From Aeromonas sp. FDAARGOS 1405 (GTDB lineage: Bacteria > Pseudomonadota > Gammaproteobacteria > Enterobacterales > Aeromonadaceae): 23,837 nt of DNA. The stretch is taken from assembly GCF_019048265.1 (NCBI RefSeq), contig NZ_CP077313.1:1-23837 (forward strand), read 5' to 3'. Below are positions 1 to 9,652 of the stretch, piece after piece (within the stretch, counting starts at the first letter, position 1; every line of letters begins with the position of its first letter). Position numbers and translations under genes: made by a program. The notes below the pieces were generated by a model. It was not told the DNA's origin and did no database searches. It worked only from the letters and a program-made list of their open reading frames with translations.

Positions 1-207
1 TGGCCGCGCGAGCTCGGCCCACCGCGCACCATGGCTCGCCTTCGGGCTGCCGGTGCTGGCGGCGAGCCTCGCCAGCAGCAACCCAGATCTCGATCACCAG
101 CTGTTCCTGGTAACCGGTGGCCACGGAGCTCGGCCCACCGCGCACCATGGCTCGCCTTCGGGCTGCCGGTGCTGGCGGCGAACCTCGCCAGCAGCAGCCC
201 CAGATCT
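1..207. repeat. GC-rich tandem repeat, two copies, at left edge
   Basis: An 80-bp block at 11-90 recurs almost exactly at 127-207, giving a period of 116 bp. The array may continue to the left of the window. Read on the minus strand, the 37 bp between the copies contains TGGCCACCGGTT followed by ACCAGGAACAGCTG. The 7.7-9.1 kb array has the same two words separated by an extra 9 bp, so the two regions share a repeat family in opposite orientation. Several frames stay open here only because stop codons are rare in GC-rich DNA. I see no ribosome binding site or recognisable protein and call no gene. Confidence 0.75.
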
Positions 208-430
208 CTTGCCAGTGATGCCGCGCAGGCCAGGGGCCTCGATGCTCGCCTCTCGGTGAAATCCCACCCGCCCTACGGTCGGGGCCCGAGATTCCACCTC
301 CAAGCGACCTGCCGCTGTGGGATGGCGCTGCGCTCGCACATCTGTTGTCTATCTAGTATCGCATTCTTATGGTTGCTCACTCGCCGCAAGGGCTTTCATC
401 TGTAATAGGTTAATCCCGCTAGTAATCCGC
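208..430. other. Stretch without a recognisable gene
   Basis: This is the transition from the GC-rich repeat (to about 340) into AT-richer DNA. Open frames cross it on both strands but none has a convincing start, ribosome binding site or familiar protein sequence. Given the inferred transfer direction, it lies in the leading region, which enters a recipient first. Confidence 0.5.
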
Positions 431-670
431 GAACATTAGAGGCTAAGAAAAAGCGCGAAAACATGCAGAATATCCCCGCCACAAGAAAAAAAGCGTCACA
501 CCCAACGCAGCTTTCGCTGCATGGCTGCAACCCTTGATATACGTGCCATTGAGTGGAAAACGCGATACTAAAAATCGAGGTTTCACAAACCAAGCTAAAG
601 CCATATCCCAAAAGGCTTTGAATGGATTTCTACACCCCCTCTGATAGAATCCGAAAAAACTAGCTAAACA
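431..670 (-). other. oriT: Origin of transfer (oriT) with F-like nic site
   Basis: On the minus strand, positions 510 to 491 read CTGCGTTGGGTGTGACGCTT. From memory, the F plasmid nic region reads GCGTGGGGTGTGGTGCTT, so the match is close and covers the cleavage core. By analogy, nicking falls after the T at 500, between 500 and 499. Just 5' of nic is the inverted repeat GCAGC-GAAA-GCTGC (507-520), placed like the hairpin beside nic in R388 and F. A T-run follows nic, also as in F. Transfer would proceed leftward, so traD and traI enter last, as in F. The site sits directly upstream of the relaxosome genes trwA-like, traD and traI. The nic assignment is by similarity; the outer limits of oriT are approximate. 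Confidence 0.8.
624..652. promoter_or_regulatory. Imperfect inverted repeat upstream of the trwA-like gene
   Basis: GGATTTCTA (624-632) and TAGAATCC (645-652) are inverted copies apart from one extra T. TAGAAT at 645-650 could also serve as a -10 box, but no good -35 lies at 17 bp. The position, about 30 bp before the first gene of the relaxosome operon, would suit an operator for the RHH protein, which commonly represses its own promoter in TrwA/TraY/TraM systems. Function is inferred from position only. Confidence 0.35.
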
Positions 671-680
671 TGGAGTGCAT

Positions 681-986
681 ATGACGAGACAGAACCAAGT
701 CAGTTTCAAGCTAACTGACGAAGCCCTTCTTCAGCAGTTCAAACACGAAGCAAAGAGAAGGGGTATATCAATCCATGAATATGGCCGGCAGATGGCAATC
801 GCAGGCCACTTGGCCAGCGACTCTCGGAGCGAAATTGCTGATGCAATGGTAAAGACAAATACCATAGTGCTTACGACACTACGCCGATTGGTGAAGGAGA
901 TTAGCCCCGAAAATGGGGACAGCATTCTATTCCAGTCAAGAAATGATGCAGCTGAGATTCTGGCTAAGTTGGGGATTAACCTATGA
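681..986 (+). CDS. Ribbon-helix-helix relaxosome accessory protein (TrwA/TraM-like)
   Basis: A 101-residue protein whose N-terminal half (about residues 4-45) has the pattern of a ribbon-helix-helix DNA-binding domain: a short strand (QVSFKLT), then two helices joined by a turn (RRGISIHEYGRQM). The C-terminal half is helical and may mediate oligomerisation. The ATG at 681 is preferred over the GTG at 675, because GGAG at 672-675 then lies 5 nt upstream. Its stop overlaps the traD start (ATGA, 983-986), so the two are probably translationally coupled. Placement between oriT and traD/traI matches TrwA of R388, which binds oriT, stimulates relaxase and coupling protein, and represses its own operon. 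The family role is established knowledge; assignment here rests on fold pattern and position. Confidence 0.75.
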   Translation: MTRQNQVSFKLTDEALLQQFKHEAKRRGISIHEYGRQMAIAGHLASDSRSEIADAMVKTNTIVLTTLRRLVKEISPENGDSILFQSRNDAAEILAKLGINL

Positions 987-2934
987 GCGCAAAAGAGAGA
1001 CATTCGCTAACCTCGATCACCCGAGGGGGTCAGATTTTTAACAACTTCGTGGTGATGCTTTTCCAAGTTGTTAGACAGTATTTTTCATGCTGGTTGGGTT
1101 CTGGGTGGTTGTATTTGCATTGCTTTCGTTCAACCTTCTGACTCCTGCTGAAAAGCACTATGGATGGTATTGGCTAGTATCTTCCGTAGAGGTGAATCAC
1201 TTGGGTAATGCTGACAATAGCTTACGGTTGGACTTGCTTGATGGAAGTGTAAGAAGAGTTAGTTGGAAGCAGATTTACTCAAACACTCTAATGCAATCTT
1301 ATGCCGACAAGCTGAGCTTCAAGGTCTATATATCAGCTTTCATTTCGATGCTCCCAACGATTATTGCAGCCATCATCCTTGCTAAGTGGATGAGGAGAAA
1401 GGGGGAGAGGATTGCAGAAGATGAGCATGTAAGAGGGCTCAGCTTAGGAGCGTTTCGGACATAAAAAGAATAGTTGCAAAGATTGAAAAGAAGAGCGGTC
1501 AACGCTCTTTATTCAGCATATCCGGTGTTCCACTCCCTCCATTTCAGGAGTGCTCTGGCATCTTGCTGACAGGCTCACCTGGGGTAGGGAAGTCAACAAC
1601 ATATCGAGATTTAATGCTTCAGCTAAGAGCGGCGGAATGCAAAGCATTTATCTATGACATATCCGGTGAGTTTGTCAGGAAGTTCTATCGGCCAGGCAAG
1701 GACATCATTCTTAACCCTTTCGATAAACGCTCCGCTAGCTGGGATGTGTGGTCTGAGGGAAAGCATGAGATTGCGTACAACAGAATCGCCCAGGCATCTA
1801 TCAGAGAGGATAAAAAATCAGGCGATCCATTCTGGACGATCGCACCTCAATTGGTGCTTTCATCCTTAATGGATAAGGTTGCAAAATCCTGCACTGAACC
1901 ATCAATGCATGACCTGATGCATATCATCCTCCACCTTCCAGATGAGTACATGGCAAACATCGTAGCAGGGACGGATGCAGCATCAGTCCTGAACATGAAT
2001 GTTGAAAAAACTGGCTGGTTCAATACGCGCGATCATCTCAACAAACCTTCGTTCTTTTAAATATCTTCACGGAAGTGGTGAGAGGTTCAGCTTCAAGGAA
2101 TGGGCACATGAAGATAGCGATAGATGGGTTTTTGTGACAGTTAGGGATGACCTCAAGGCAACGCTATCTCCTTTGATCACTGTCTTTGTGGAAATGGCTT
2201 TGAGTGCAATTCTGTCAGCCGAAACCAATGAGGCTGCAGGTAAGCCATATCGAAGAGTTGCGGCATTTGTTGATGAGCTCGGCACGTTAAACCCTGTCCC
2301 ATCACTCGTTGAATTTGTATCGACTGGCCGCAAATTCGGCGGGTTCCCTGTGTTTGGAATACAGTCTAACAGCCAGGGTGTTGACCTCTATGGAAAGGAA
2401 AAGTTTGAGGCTTTCACCGACTCTATAGGTACAGTCATGGCATTCAGGACAAATGGATCTGAAGGGGCATCTTGGGCGGCTAAACAGCTAGGGAAACAGG
2501 AGAGTCAACAAACCACAGAGAATGCTTCATATGGTGCAAACTCGATTCGTGATGCGGTAAATGTCAACAAAGTAAGAAAAGAACAAGAGGTGGTAATGTC
2601 AGGGGAAATTCAGCAATTACCAGACCTCGAAAGCTACTTACGATTGGGGCGTGGCCTTCCTCTTGTTCGACTGAAAATTCCGCCTGTTGTACTGCCAGAT
2701 GTGGCTGATGCATTCGATATGACATGCGACTTAGATGACTATAAACCTGTCGATACAGCAGTTCTCTATGATTCTCGTGGAGGCGATGTTGACGGCCTCA
2801 TTAACCATATGGTTGCCCAATCTAAAGCCAATAGAGAACTTCAGGAACCTGATACAACAGCAAAGGATATTGCTGATCAAAACCAACCACTTCCTAAAGA
2901 ACTCTCTACCAATTTTGATATGGGGAGCATCTAA
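983..2934 (+). CDS. traD: Type IV coupling protein TraD/TrwB (three frameshifts)
   Basis: The coupling protein is a hexameric inner-membrane ATPase that brings the relaxosome to the secretion channel. The reconstructed product is about 650 residues. It begins with a GGQI motif after the start, has membrane segments encoded near 1087-1140 and 1320-1390, a Walker A GSPGVGKST (1572-1598), an ISGEFVRKFY segment like that of F TraD, a Walker B AAFVDELGT near 2262-2290, and a GGFPVFGIQ segment. Three indels break it. One T is missing from the T-run at 1081-1085. One G is missing from the GGG near 1435; the restored text is open from there through Walker A. One extra G lies in the GG near 2015. All three are one-base changes and the net length returns to a multiple of three. 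It starts within the stop of the RHH gene. It is shorter than F TraD, lacking an obvious long C-terminal tail. Confidence 0.9.
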
Positions 2935-2937
2935 ATC

Positions 2938-5900
2938 ATGTTGAGTATTAAAAGACTAAGCAATGCAGGTGAGGCCGGATATTACGGCGAGGCAGGCTAT
3001 TACACTAAGGATGGCGTTGCTCTAGCGTCTGAGTGGGGAGGGCAAGGGGCAGAGGCACTTGGGTTAAGCGGATTGACAGTTGATCTTGATAGATTCACTG
3101 AACTTCTTGAGGGGAAAATCGATTCGGTTACTCATCTTGGCAAACCTGATGGCCAAGGGAAAATTGTTCACGCCCCTGGTCACGATTTTACTTTTTCAGC
3201 TCCAAAAGGGATCTCGATTGCTGCCCTAATGGGGGGGGATGAACGCCTGATAGATGCTCACCACGCCGCCGTAAAAGTTGCAATGTCGGAGTTAGAAAAA
3301 AGAGTCCTCGCTAGGAAGGATGGCGAGCGAGTCAATACTGGTAACTTCATGTATGCATCGTTCACTCACACAGTATCCAGGGCAAACGATCCACAGCTTC
3401 ATACTCACAATGTAATTCCAAATGCAACGCTGATTGATGCCGCATGGTATAGCCTTGAAAGTAAAGAAATGTACCAGTTTAAGATGATGGCTGGTCTGAT
3501 CTATCGATCCGAATTGGCTGTGCTTGCTCATAAACTGGGCTATACGGTTGAAGTAACAGATAGACAAAAAGGTTTCTGGGATATCAAGGAGATCAGTGAC
3601 GAACTCAAGTTTGAAACTTCAAAACGCCGGCGAGAAGTTGAAAAGAGTGCGGCTGAGCGAGATATCACATCCCAGAAAGGGCTGGAAGCTGCAGCAGTGA
3701 TGAGCCGCGCATCCAAAGGTAAGATGACCCCAGAACAACTTTGGGAGATCTGGGATTCTACCGCCGCCTCTCTGGGTGTTGATGTTGGGAAAATTGTTGA
3801 GGAAGCCACTGATAGGGCAACTCAACGAGTCCAAGAAGAGCAAAAAAATCACAGCCCATCATTGCATATGGATGATCCGAATAGCGGCGTCGAGAATGCT
3901 GATGAACAAATACCTGGGGTTCATCCTGAAGCTCTTCGGGCTACTCGTCTGGCCGCGAGGGCACTAGCCGCTAACGAGGCCGTCTTTGATCAAGATGATG
4001 TGCTGAAAGGAGCCTTGAAACTTGGTTTTGGATTGGGCTCTAACTCGTTCAGTAAAAGTGATATCGACACGGCACTAGAGGCCATTATCGAGCATAAAGA
4101 ACTCCTGGTCAGGCCCCACGGACTGACAACACCTGAAGCAATAAGAAAAGAATCCTATATCGTATCGAGCATGCTGAACCTGAAAGGGGTTTATGCACCG
4201 GTCGCAACTAAAGATGATGTCCAGCACCATATCTCTAATTTTGAAGCTGAGTTATCCAAAAAGCTGGGGGTGCCTGCAAAGTTAACCAGTGGCCAAGTCA
4301 AAGCTGCCGAGCTAATCGTGACGACCAAGGATGCCATTGTGGTGTCCAAGGTCTGGCTGGTACAGGTAAAACGACAATGGTTAATGTGGTTAATATATTG
4401 CGCATGCGCAAGACTTTAAGCTCGTTGGCCTAGCTCAAAGTGGATCAGCCACAGAAACCTTATTCAATGAGACTGGCATAGAATCACACACACTTGATAG
4501 CTTCATTTTCAGAACCCAGCAGAACAGGGAAGCCTATGGGCCAAGATACGCTGGTAAAGAAATTTGGTTGATTGATGAAGCATCCCTAGCGAATGCGGGT
4601 CACTTTGCCGACCTGATCACAGAGGCTCGCCGCTCAGGAGCTAGGATCGTTTTCACTGGTGATACAGAACAACATGAGTCTATTGAGTGGGGTAAGATTT
4701 TCTACCTGTTACAAGCCCACGGAATGAAAACCGCTCTGATGGATGACATTACTCGGCAGCGCAATAGCCCACAGTTATTGGCTGCCATAAAAGCCTATTA
4801 TGCAGGTGATATAACCAAGACTTTTGAAATGTTGCAGGACAACATTCATGAATCTAAGTCCCCCTTATCTGCAATGATTTCTGCCTTTGAGGAAAAAACA
4901 CCAGCTCATCGTGATGAATCTATTTTCATCATCCCTACAAACTCACAACGGCGTGAGTTTAATATCGCCGCACATGAAATACTCAAGAAAGAAGGCTTGA
5001 TCGGCCAAGAGGATATCAAGACTAAAGTATTCTCTAGAGCTGGGCTTAACTATGAAGAAATGAAAGATGTTCGATTCTTTCAAACTTACAAGGTAGAGGC
5101 CATCGAGTTTCATCAAAACATCCCCGAGCAAGGGATTTTTGCTGGTGAACGATACATGTTGAATCTGGGGAAATCGGATGTTGTTAAAAATCAACTCCAC
5201 CTCGAAAATTTTAAAACCGGCGAGGTTCGCATACTGGATCTATTTGGTGTAACTGGCGATAAAGCGAAGATGATGTTTGATGCCTATCGCTTAGATAGTG
5301 TGCAGCTTTCTGAGAATGAGGTGGTGACCTGGAAGAAGACTAGAAAAGATATGGGGTTAATGAATGGTGACCAGCTTAAGCTTGTTGGTTTTGATAAAAC
5401 CGCTGGTAAGTTGCATTTCAAAAAAGAAAAGGATGGCTCAACTGTAACGCTGGATCAAAGTGAATACCATGACCTTGACTATTCATATGCTGTCACGTCC
5501 CAAGTATCTCAAGGGTTAACAAAGAAAGAATCATACTCTCTGCTTAGTTCAACAAACAAATACCTTTCAACCTTTAGGGCTCTTCTTGTAAACATTAGCC
5601 GCGCAACTGAGAAGGCGCACATCTTTGTAGATGACACCAAAAAGTTGATAAAGGTCATGAGGGATAATAGTGAAGGGAAGACAATTGCAACTAGGCATGT
5701 ATCTGCTGAAAGCATGAGAAAATATGCTTCTCATACAAAAAGTAAAGAACCTGACGTTACGCGACTTGTTGAGGATGACTTAAATGTTGCCTTAGCAAAC
5801 CTCGCTGAAAAAAAAGGTGTTTTCACACACGATGATATAAAGAAGGAAACGTTGAAATGGAGCTTGGGTCGTTACACTCCATTAGATATTGATCATGGAA

Positions 5901-7720
5901 TTGAAAAGGCCAGAGCACTAAAGACATTATCATTAGTTTCTCCTGGTGATAATGGAAATCACACTTTTGCATTGGCCAGCACAATGCGGAACGAGGCCGC
6001 CTTGGTCAAGCATATTGCAGATGGTGTTGGCCGCCGCTCTAAAATTATGGGCGCCAGTAAGTTTGATCAGTTCGTTGCGTCGCATAACGCTGTTGCGACT
6101 GATCGAGGAATGCTTGCCATACAGCCCAACCAACGTGAAACACTAGAGAAAGCGCTAACCTCTCGGAATGAAACCAGTTTCGTAGCTACCTACGCGAGGG
6201 ATGGAACCGCCGAGGCATTTAGAACCGTTGGCGCTTCAATGTTGCAAGAGGCGGGTTACAAAGTTAGAGCCTTTGGCTTAACCGGTAAAACATGCGATGA
6301 GATTGCAAAGGCTCAATTGAGAGGTGGGAATATAAAAAACTGGATCTCTCAACTTGAATCTCGCTCTTCAAATGGTCAGAAAACGAACAACTCAAAGGAC
6401 GTTTGGCTAGTAGAGGACAGCGCATTATTGGATGCAAAAACAATTTTAGATGTATCTAGGTTTGCTAGATACACTGGAGCTAGAGTCATTTTCTTGGGTA
6501 ATGAGCTGGAAAACTCACTGTCATGGGGTAACACTCTTGAATTACTGAGAAGCCAGAATCTTCCCGTTATTGAATCACAGACAAAAGCTTTATCTCAGGA
6601 TGAAAATGTAAGCAAGGCTACGCTTGCATTCAGGAGTGGAAGAATTAAAGACGCCCTAGATAGCATTGATAATCTTATGCATGAGGTAAACCACAAAGAG
6701 CCAGGGATAGATAGTTCTATTCGTCATGAGGTAATCGCACAAAGTTACCTCGGCATGCCTAAAGATGAAAGGGATCAAGTTGCGGTAATAATACCAGACT
6801 CGCGCTCTATCAATTTGGTTACTGATAAAATAAGAGATGGATTGAGAAAGGAGGGAACAATAAGTGAAAGCCTGGTAACCATTTCATCTGAAAAATCGGT
6901 ATTTATGACAGAAGTTGAACGTTCTGATGCTAGAGGTTACAAAGAGGGGCTTATTGTAAGGCTTCCGAATAACGCTCCAATGCGGGTTGAGTCCGTTGAT
7001 AAAGAGCATAACTTTGTTGTGTTGCTAGATGATAAAGGCCAGCGATTTAAAATCTCTGGCCGAGATTTGAAGGGAGCAACAGTAACTCAACAAACGAAAG
7101 TTGATTTTGCAAAGGGTGACAAGCTGGTCTTTACTAAGTCACTACCTCGGGATTTAATTAAGGTGAGCGAATCAAACCTGAAAACAAAAGAAAATCTTCG
7201 GGGAGTAAGGAGTAAATCAGAAGGAAAGGTTATTGGATATGATGATGAATCAAATAGCCTGACCATCTTGTTGTCAAACGGGAGGGTTATTGGTGTAAAC
7301 CCCCATGAATTTCCGCACTTATCACATAATTATGTGAGCAATTCTTTTTCACTGAAAAGCGGGGAAGCTAAAGAGCACGCACTTGTTTTGTTAGAGTCGA
7401 ACAAAACACATTCGCTCACACATGAACAGATTCATGGTGTTCTTAGCAATGTAAAAGGCTCTGTGAGGATTATTACTGATGATAAGAAAAGAGCAATCTC
7501 AGCATTGAGCGAAAATCCAGGTTTCCAACAATCTGCTTTAGCCAATCGGCAAGTTGTTGTCACCTCAAAAGATCGGGCTGCTGATTTTTCTCGAGACTTA
7601 GGGATGATGATGGGGGGATCTTCAAGGTATGGCATGAAATTAAGAGAAAAGGTAATCGAAAAAATCGAGAACATTAAAAAGACCTACAACATTGGTCTAC
7701 AAAGAGAAAGGAGCCTATAA
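2938..7720 (+). CDS. traI: MOBF conjugative relaxase-helicase TraI (two frameshifts)
   Basis: This protein nicks oriT, stays bound to the 5' end and unwinds DNA during transfer. The TrwC-type relaxase domain (about 1-290) shows the tyrosine cluster Y15/Y16 and Y21/Y22, the HDFTFSAPK segment, and the metal-binding triad H144, H155, H157 (LHTH). A first RecD-like helicase follows, with Walker A GLAGTGKT (4350-4373), DEAS (4574-4585), GDTEQHES, a motif V-like SQVSQGLT, and a VI-like VNISRA. A second, similar module lies between about 5750 and 7500 but has lost these motifs: ATYARDGTAEAF near 6179 and VEDSALL near 6415 stand in for Walker A and B. One base is missing near 4342 and another near 4404; both corrections give continuous protein. 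The reconstructed length is about 1,594 residues. GGGGAG lies 10 nt before the ATG. The stop is 15 bp before the repeat array, with no clear FinO-like C-terminal domain. Confidence 0.92.
4398..4411. repeat. 14-bp palindrome TTGCGCATGCGCAA, copy 1
   Basis: A perfect palindrome inside traI, just after Walker A and exactly where the second traI frameshift falls. If the gene is intact in nature, the true sequence may carry one more G (ATGGCG), which would break the palindrome. This copy may therefore be an error product. Confidence 0.7.
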
Positions 7721-7734
7721 AGCCAGTTCGGTTG

Positions 7735-9150
7735 CGCTGCAGGGGCCCTGCCCTGGTACTCCCCGACCGATCACCGGCAGCTGGCCCGCCCACCGGATCG
7801 ATGGCCACCGGTTGCGCCGGCGACCAGGAACGACTGCAGGGGCCCTGCCCTGGTACTCCCCGACCGTTCACCAGCTGCTGGCCGGCACCACCGGATCGAT
7901 GGCCACCGGCTGCGCCGGCGACCTGGAACGACTGCAGGGGCCCGCCCTGGTACTCCCCGCCGATCACCAGCTGCTGGCCGGCACCACCGGATCGATGGCC
8001 ACCGGCTGCGCCGGCGACCAGGAACGACTGCAGGGGCCCCGCCCTGGTACTCCCCGCCGATCACCGACCGTTCCCCCGCTGCTGGCCCGCCCACCGCCTC
8101 GATGGCCACCGGTTGCGCCGGCGACCAGGAACAGCTGCAGGGGCCCTGCCCTGGTATTCACCTGACCGATCACCAGCTGCTGGCCGGCACCACCGGATCG
8201 ATGGCCACCGGCTGCGCCGGCGACCAGGAACGACTGCAGGGGCCCCGCCCTGGTACTCACCTACCGATCACCAGCTGCTGGCCGGCACCACCGGATTGAT
8301 GGCCACAGGCTGCGCCGGCGACCAGGAACGACTGCAGGGGCCCCGCCCTGGTACTCACCTACCGATCACCAGCTGCTGGCCGGCACCACCGGATCGATGG
8401 CCACCGGTTGCGCCGGTGACCAGGAACAGCTGCTGGCCAGCACCACCTGCTCGATGGCCACCGGTTGCGCCGGTGACCAGGAACGGCTGCAGGGGCCCCG
8501 CCCTGGTACTCCCCGCCGATCACCGACCGTTTCCCCACTGCTGGCCCGCCCACCGCCTCGATGGCCACCGGTTCGCCGGTGACCAGGAACAGCTGCAGGG
8601 GCCCTGCCCTGGTATTCCCCTGACCGATCACCAGCTGCTGGCCGGCACCACCTGCTCGATGGCCACCGGCTGCGCCGGTGACCAGGAACGACTGCAGGGG
8701 CCCTGCCCTGGTACTCACCTACCGATCACCAGCTGCTGGCCGGCACCACCTGCTCGATGGCCACCGGCTGCGCCGGCGACCAGGAACGGCTGCAGGGGCC
8801 CCGCCCTGGTACTCCCCGACCGATCACCGGCAGCTGGCCCGCCCACCGGATCGATGGCCACCGGCTGCGCCGGCGACCTGGAACGACTGCAGGGGCCCCG
8901 CCCTGGTACTCCCCGCCGATCACCGACCGTTTCCCCGCTGCTGGCCCGCCCACCGCCTCGATGGCCACCGGTTCGCCTGTGACCAGGAACGACTGCAGGG
9001 GCCCCGCCCTGGTACTCCCCGACCGATCACCGGCAGCTGGCCCGCCCACCGGATCGATGGCCACCGGCTGCGCCGGTGACCAGGAACAGCTGCAGGGGCC
9101 CTGCCCTGGTACTCCCCGACCGATCACCGGCAGCTGGCCGGCACCGCCAT
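7735..9150 (+). repeat. Array of about 14 GC-rich tandem repeats, 96-107 bp, of three types
   Basis: The word ATGGCCACCGG (one copy ATGGCCACAGG) recurs at 7801, 7899, 7995, 8102, 8201, 8299, 8397, 8454, 8561, 8659, 8757, 8854, 8961 and 9057. Intervals are 96-99 or 107 bp, with one of 57. Each unit has a conserved half (TGCGCCGG, GACCAGGAAC, CTGCAGGGGCCC, GCCCTGGTACTC) and one of three second halves. These are CACCGGCAGCTGGCCCGCCC, CACCAGCTGCTGGCCGGCAC, or a longer form with CCGACCGTTTCCCCGCTGCT. The three types are interspersed. Units are packed with six-base palindromes (CAGCTG, CTGCAG, GGGCCC, GCCGGC, ATCGAT, TGGCCA). Unit lengths are mostly not multiples of three, so the long open frames here are unlikely to encode a repeat protein. 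The array starts 15 bp after the traI stop. Function unknown. Confidence 0.9.
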
Positions 9151-9328
9151 TTACTTGGAGTAGGGCCCCATGTGACCTATATGAATTAAAGTGATTTGCT
9201 CACAAATAATATTTTGTGTCTTGTGGTTAGGCTAACGATTCAGCCCCTTTGATGTGTGCCGCGCGCGTGTTTATCTGCGGTGCGTGTGCGACTGCGCAAC
9301 TGACTTTATTATGGTAAATGTTGGCACC
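9151..9328. other. Intergenic stretch after the repeat array
   Basis: AT-rich DNA between the repeat array and a terminator, with no credible gene. It contains the small palindrome GTTAG-G-CTAAC (9226-9236) and a G/C/T-rich alternating stretch around 9258-9292. I cannot assign a function to either. Confidence 0.5.
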
Positions 9329-9353
9329 AAAAAAAACCGGCTATGCCGGTTTT
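9329..9353 (-). terminator. Rho-independent terminator of the transglycosylase operon
   Basis: AAAACCGGC (9333-9341) and GCCGGTTTT (9345-9353) form a 9-bp stem with a 3-nt TAT loop. Read on the minus strand, the hairpin is followed by a run of eight T (complement of 9329-9336). It lies 9 bp past the stop of the small membrane protein gene and should end that minus-strand transcript. Confidence 0.85.
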
Positions 9354-9361
9354 CTCGCTTC

Positions 9362-9646
9362 CTAGCTAGGCCAGGAATCAACGCGATCGACATCATCACT
9401 ACCGCTCACAGATGAAAACTCTGGCTCGATACGGCCTCGCTGCCCAACATCATCGACAACGAGTGAGGCTGGTATTGCCGATATGGCTTGGTCAACATGA
9501 ATGACCTTCTCCTGCTCGCGCTCGGTCAGCTTATGTGGAATAGGCTTTTCATCTGCGCTTTCAACCCTGGGCCTATTCAAAATTAGCATCAGACACAAGG
9601 CTCCAAACGCCAGAAATGTCATTACGCCCAAGAAATGAGCAACCAT
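9362..9646 (-). CDS. Small single-pass membrane protein, unknown
   Basis: A 94-residue protein with one hydrophobic segment at about residues 5-23 (FLGVMTFLAFGALCLMLIL). A polar, acidic C-terminal region follows. This suggests an inner-membrane anchor with a soluble tail; the side it faces is not clear. AAGGAG overlapping the end of the upstream gene sits 9 nt before its ATG, and the gap between the two genes is only 6 bp, so they are co-transcribed. A strong terminator follows. I do not recognise the family. Pairing with a periplasmic transglycosylase suggests a role at the cell envelope during transfer, but that is inference from neighbourhood alone. Confidence 0.7.
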   Translation of the reverse strand: MVAHFLGVMTFLAFGALCLMLILNRPRVESADEKPIPHKLTEREQEKVIHVDQAISAIPASLVVDDVGQRGRIEPEFSSVSGSDDVDRVDSWPS

Positions 9647-9652
9647 AAATCA

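Noticed and set aside
31..405. Plus-strand gene of 124 residues at the left edge
   Set aside because: It runs across the tandem repeat, has no ribosome site, and its text is low-complexity and unlike any protein I know.
396..709. Minus-strand ORFs over the oriT region
   Set aside because: They overlap the nic hairpin and T-run, lack ribosome sites and look like chance frames.
7735..9150. CRISPR array
   Set aside because: The conserved and variable parts are too long, the second halves recur in only three types instead of being unique spacers, and no cas gene is nearby.
7732..9194. Long open frames on both strands across the repeat array, up to about 416 residues
   Set aside because: Several frames are open at once because the DNA is GC-rich and repeated. 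Units of 96-99 bp with one of 57 do not keep phase, no ribosome site is present, and the translations are Pro/Arg/Gly-rich without any recognisable domain.
9226..9236. Integron attC-like core (GTTAGGC near 9226)
   Set aside because: GTTAGGC fits the GTTRRRY core, but no paired RYYYAAC site or attC-like arms are found, and the recombinase at the right edge is ResD-like and not an integron integrase.
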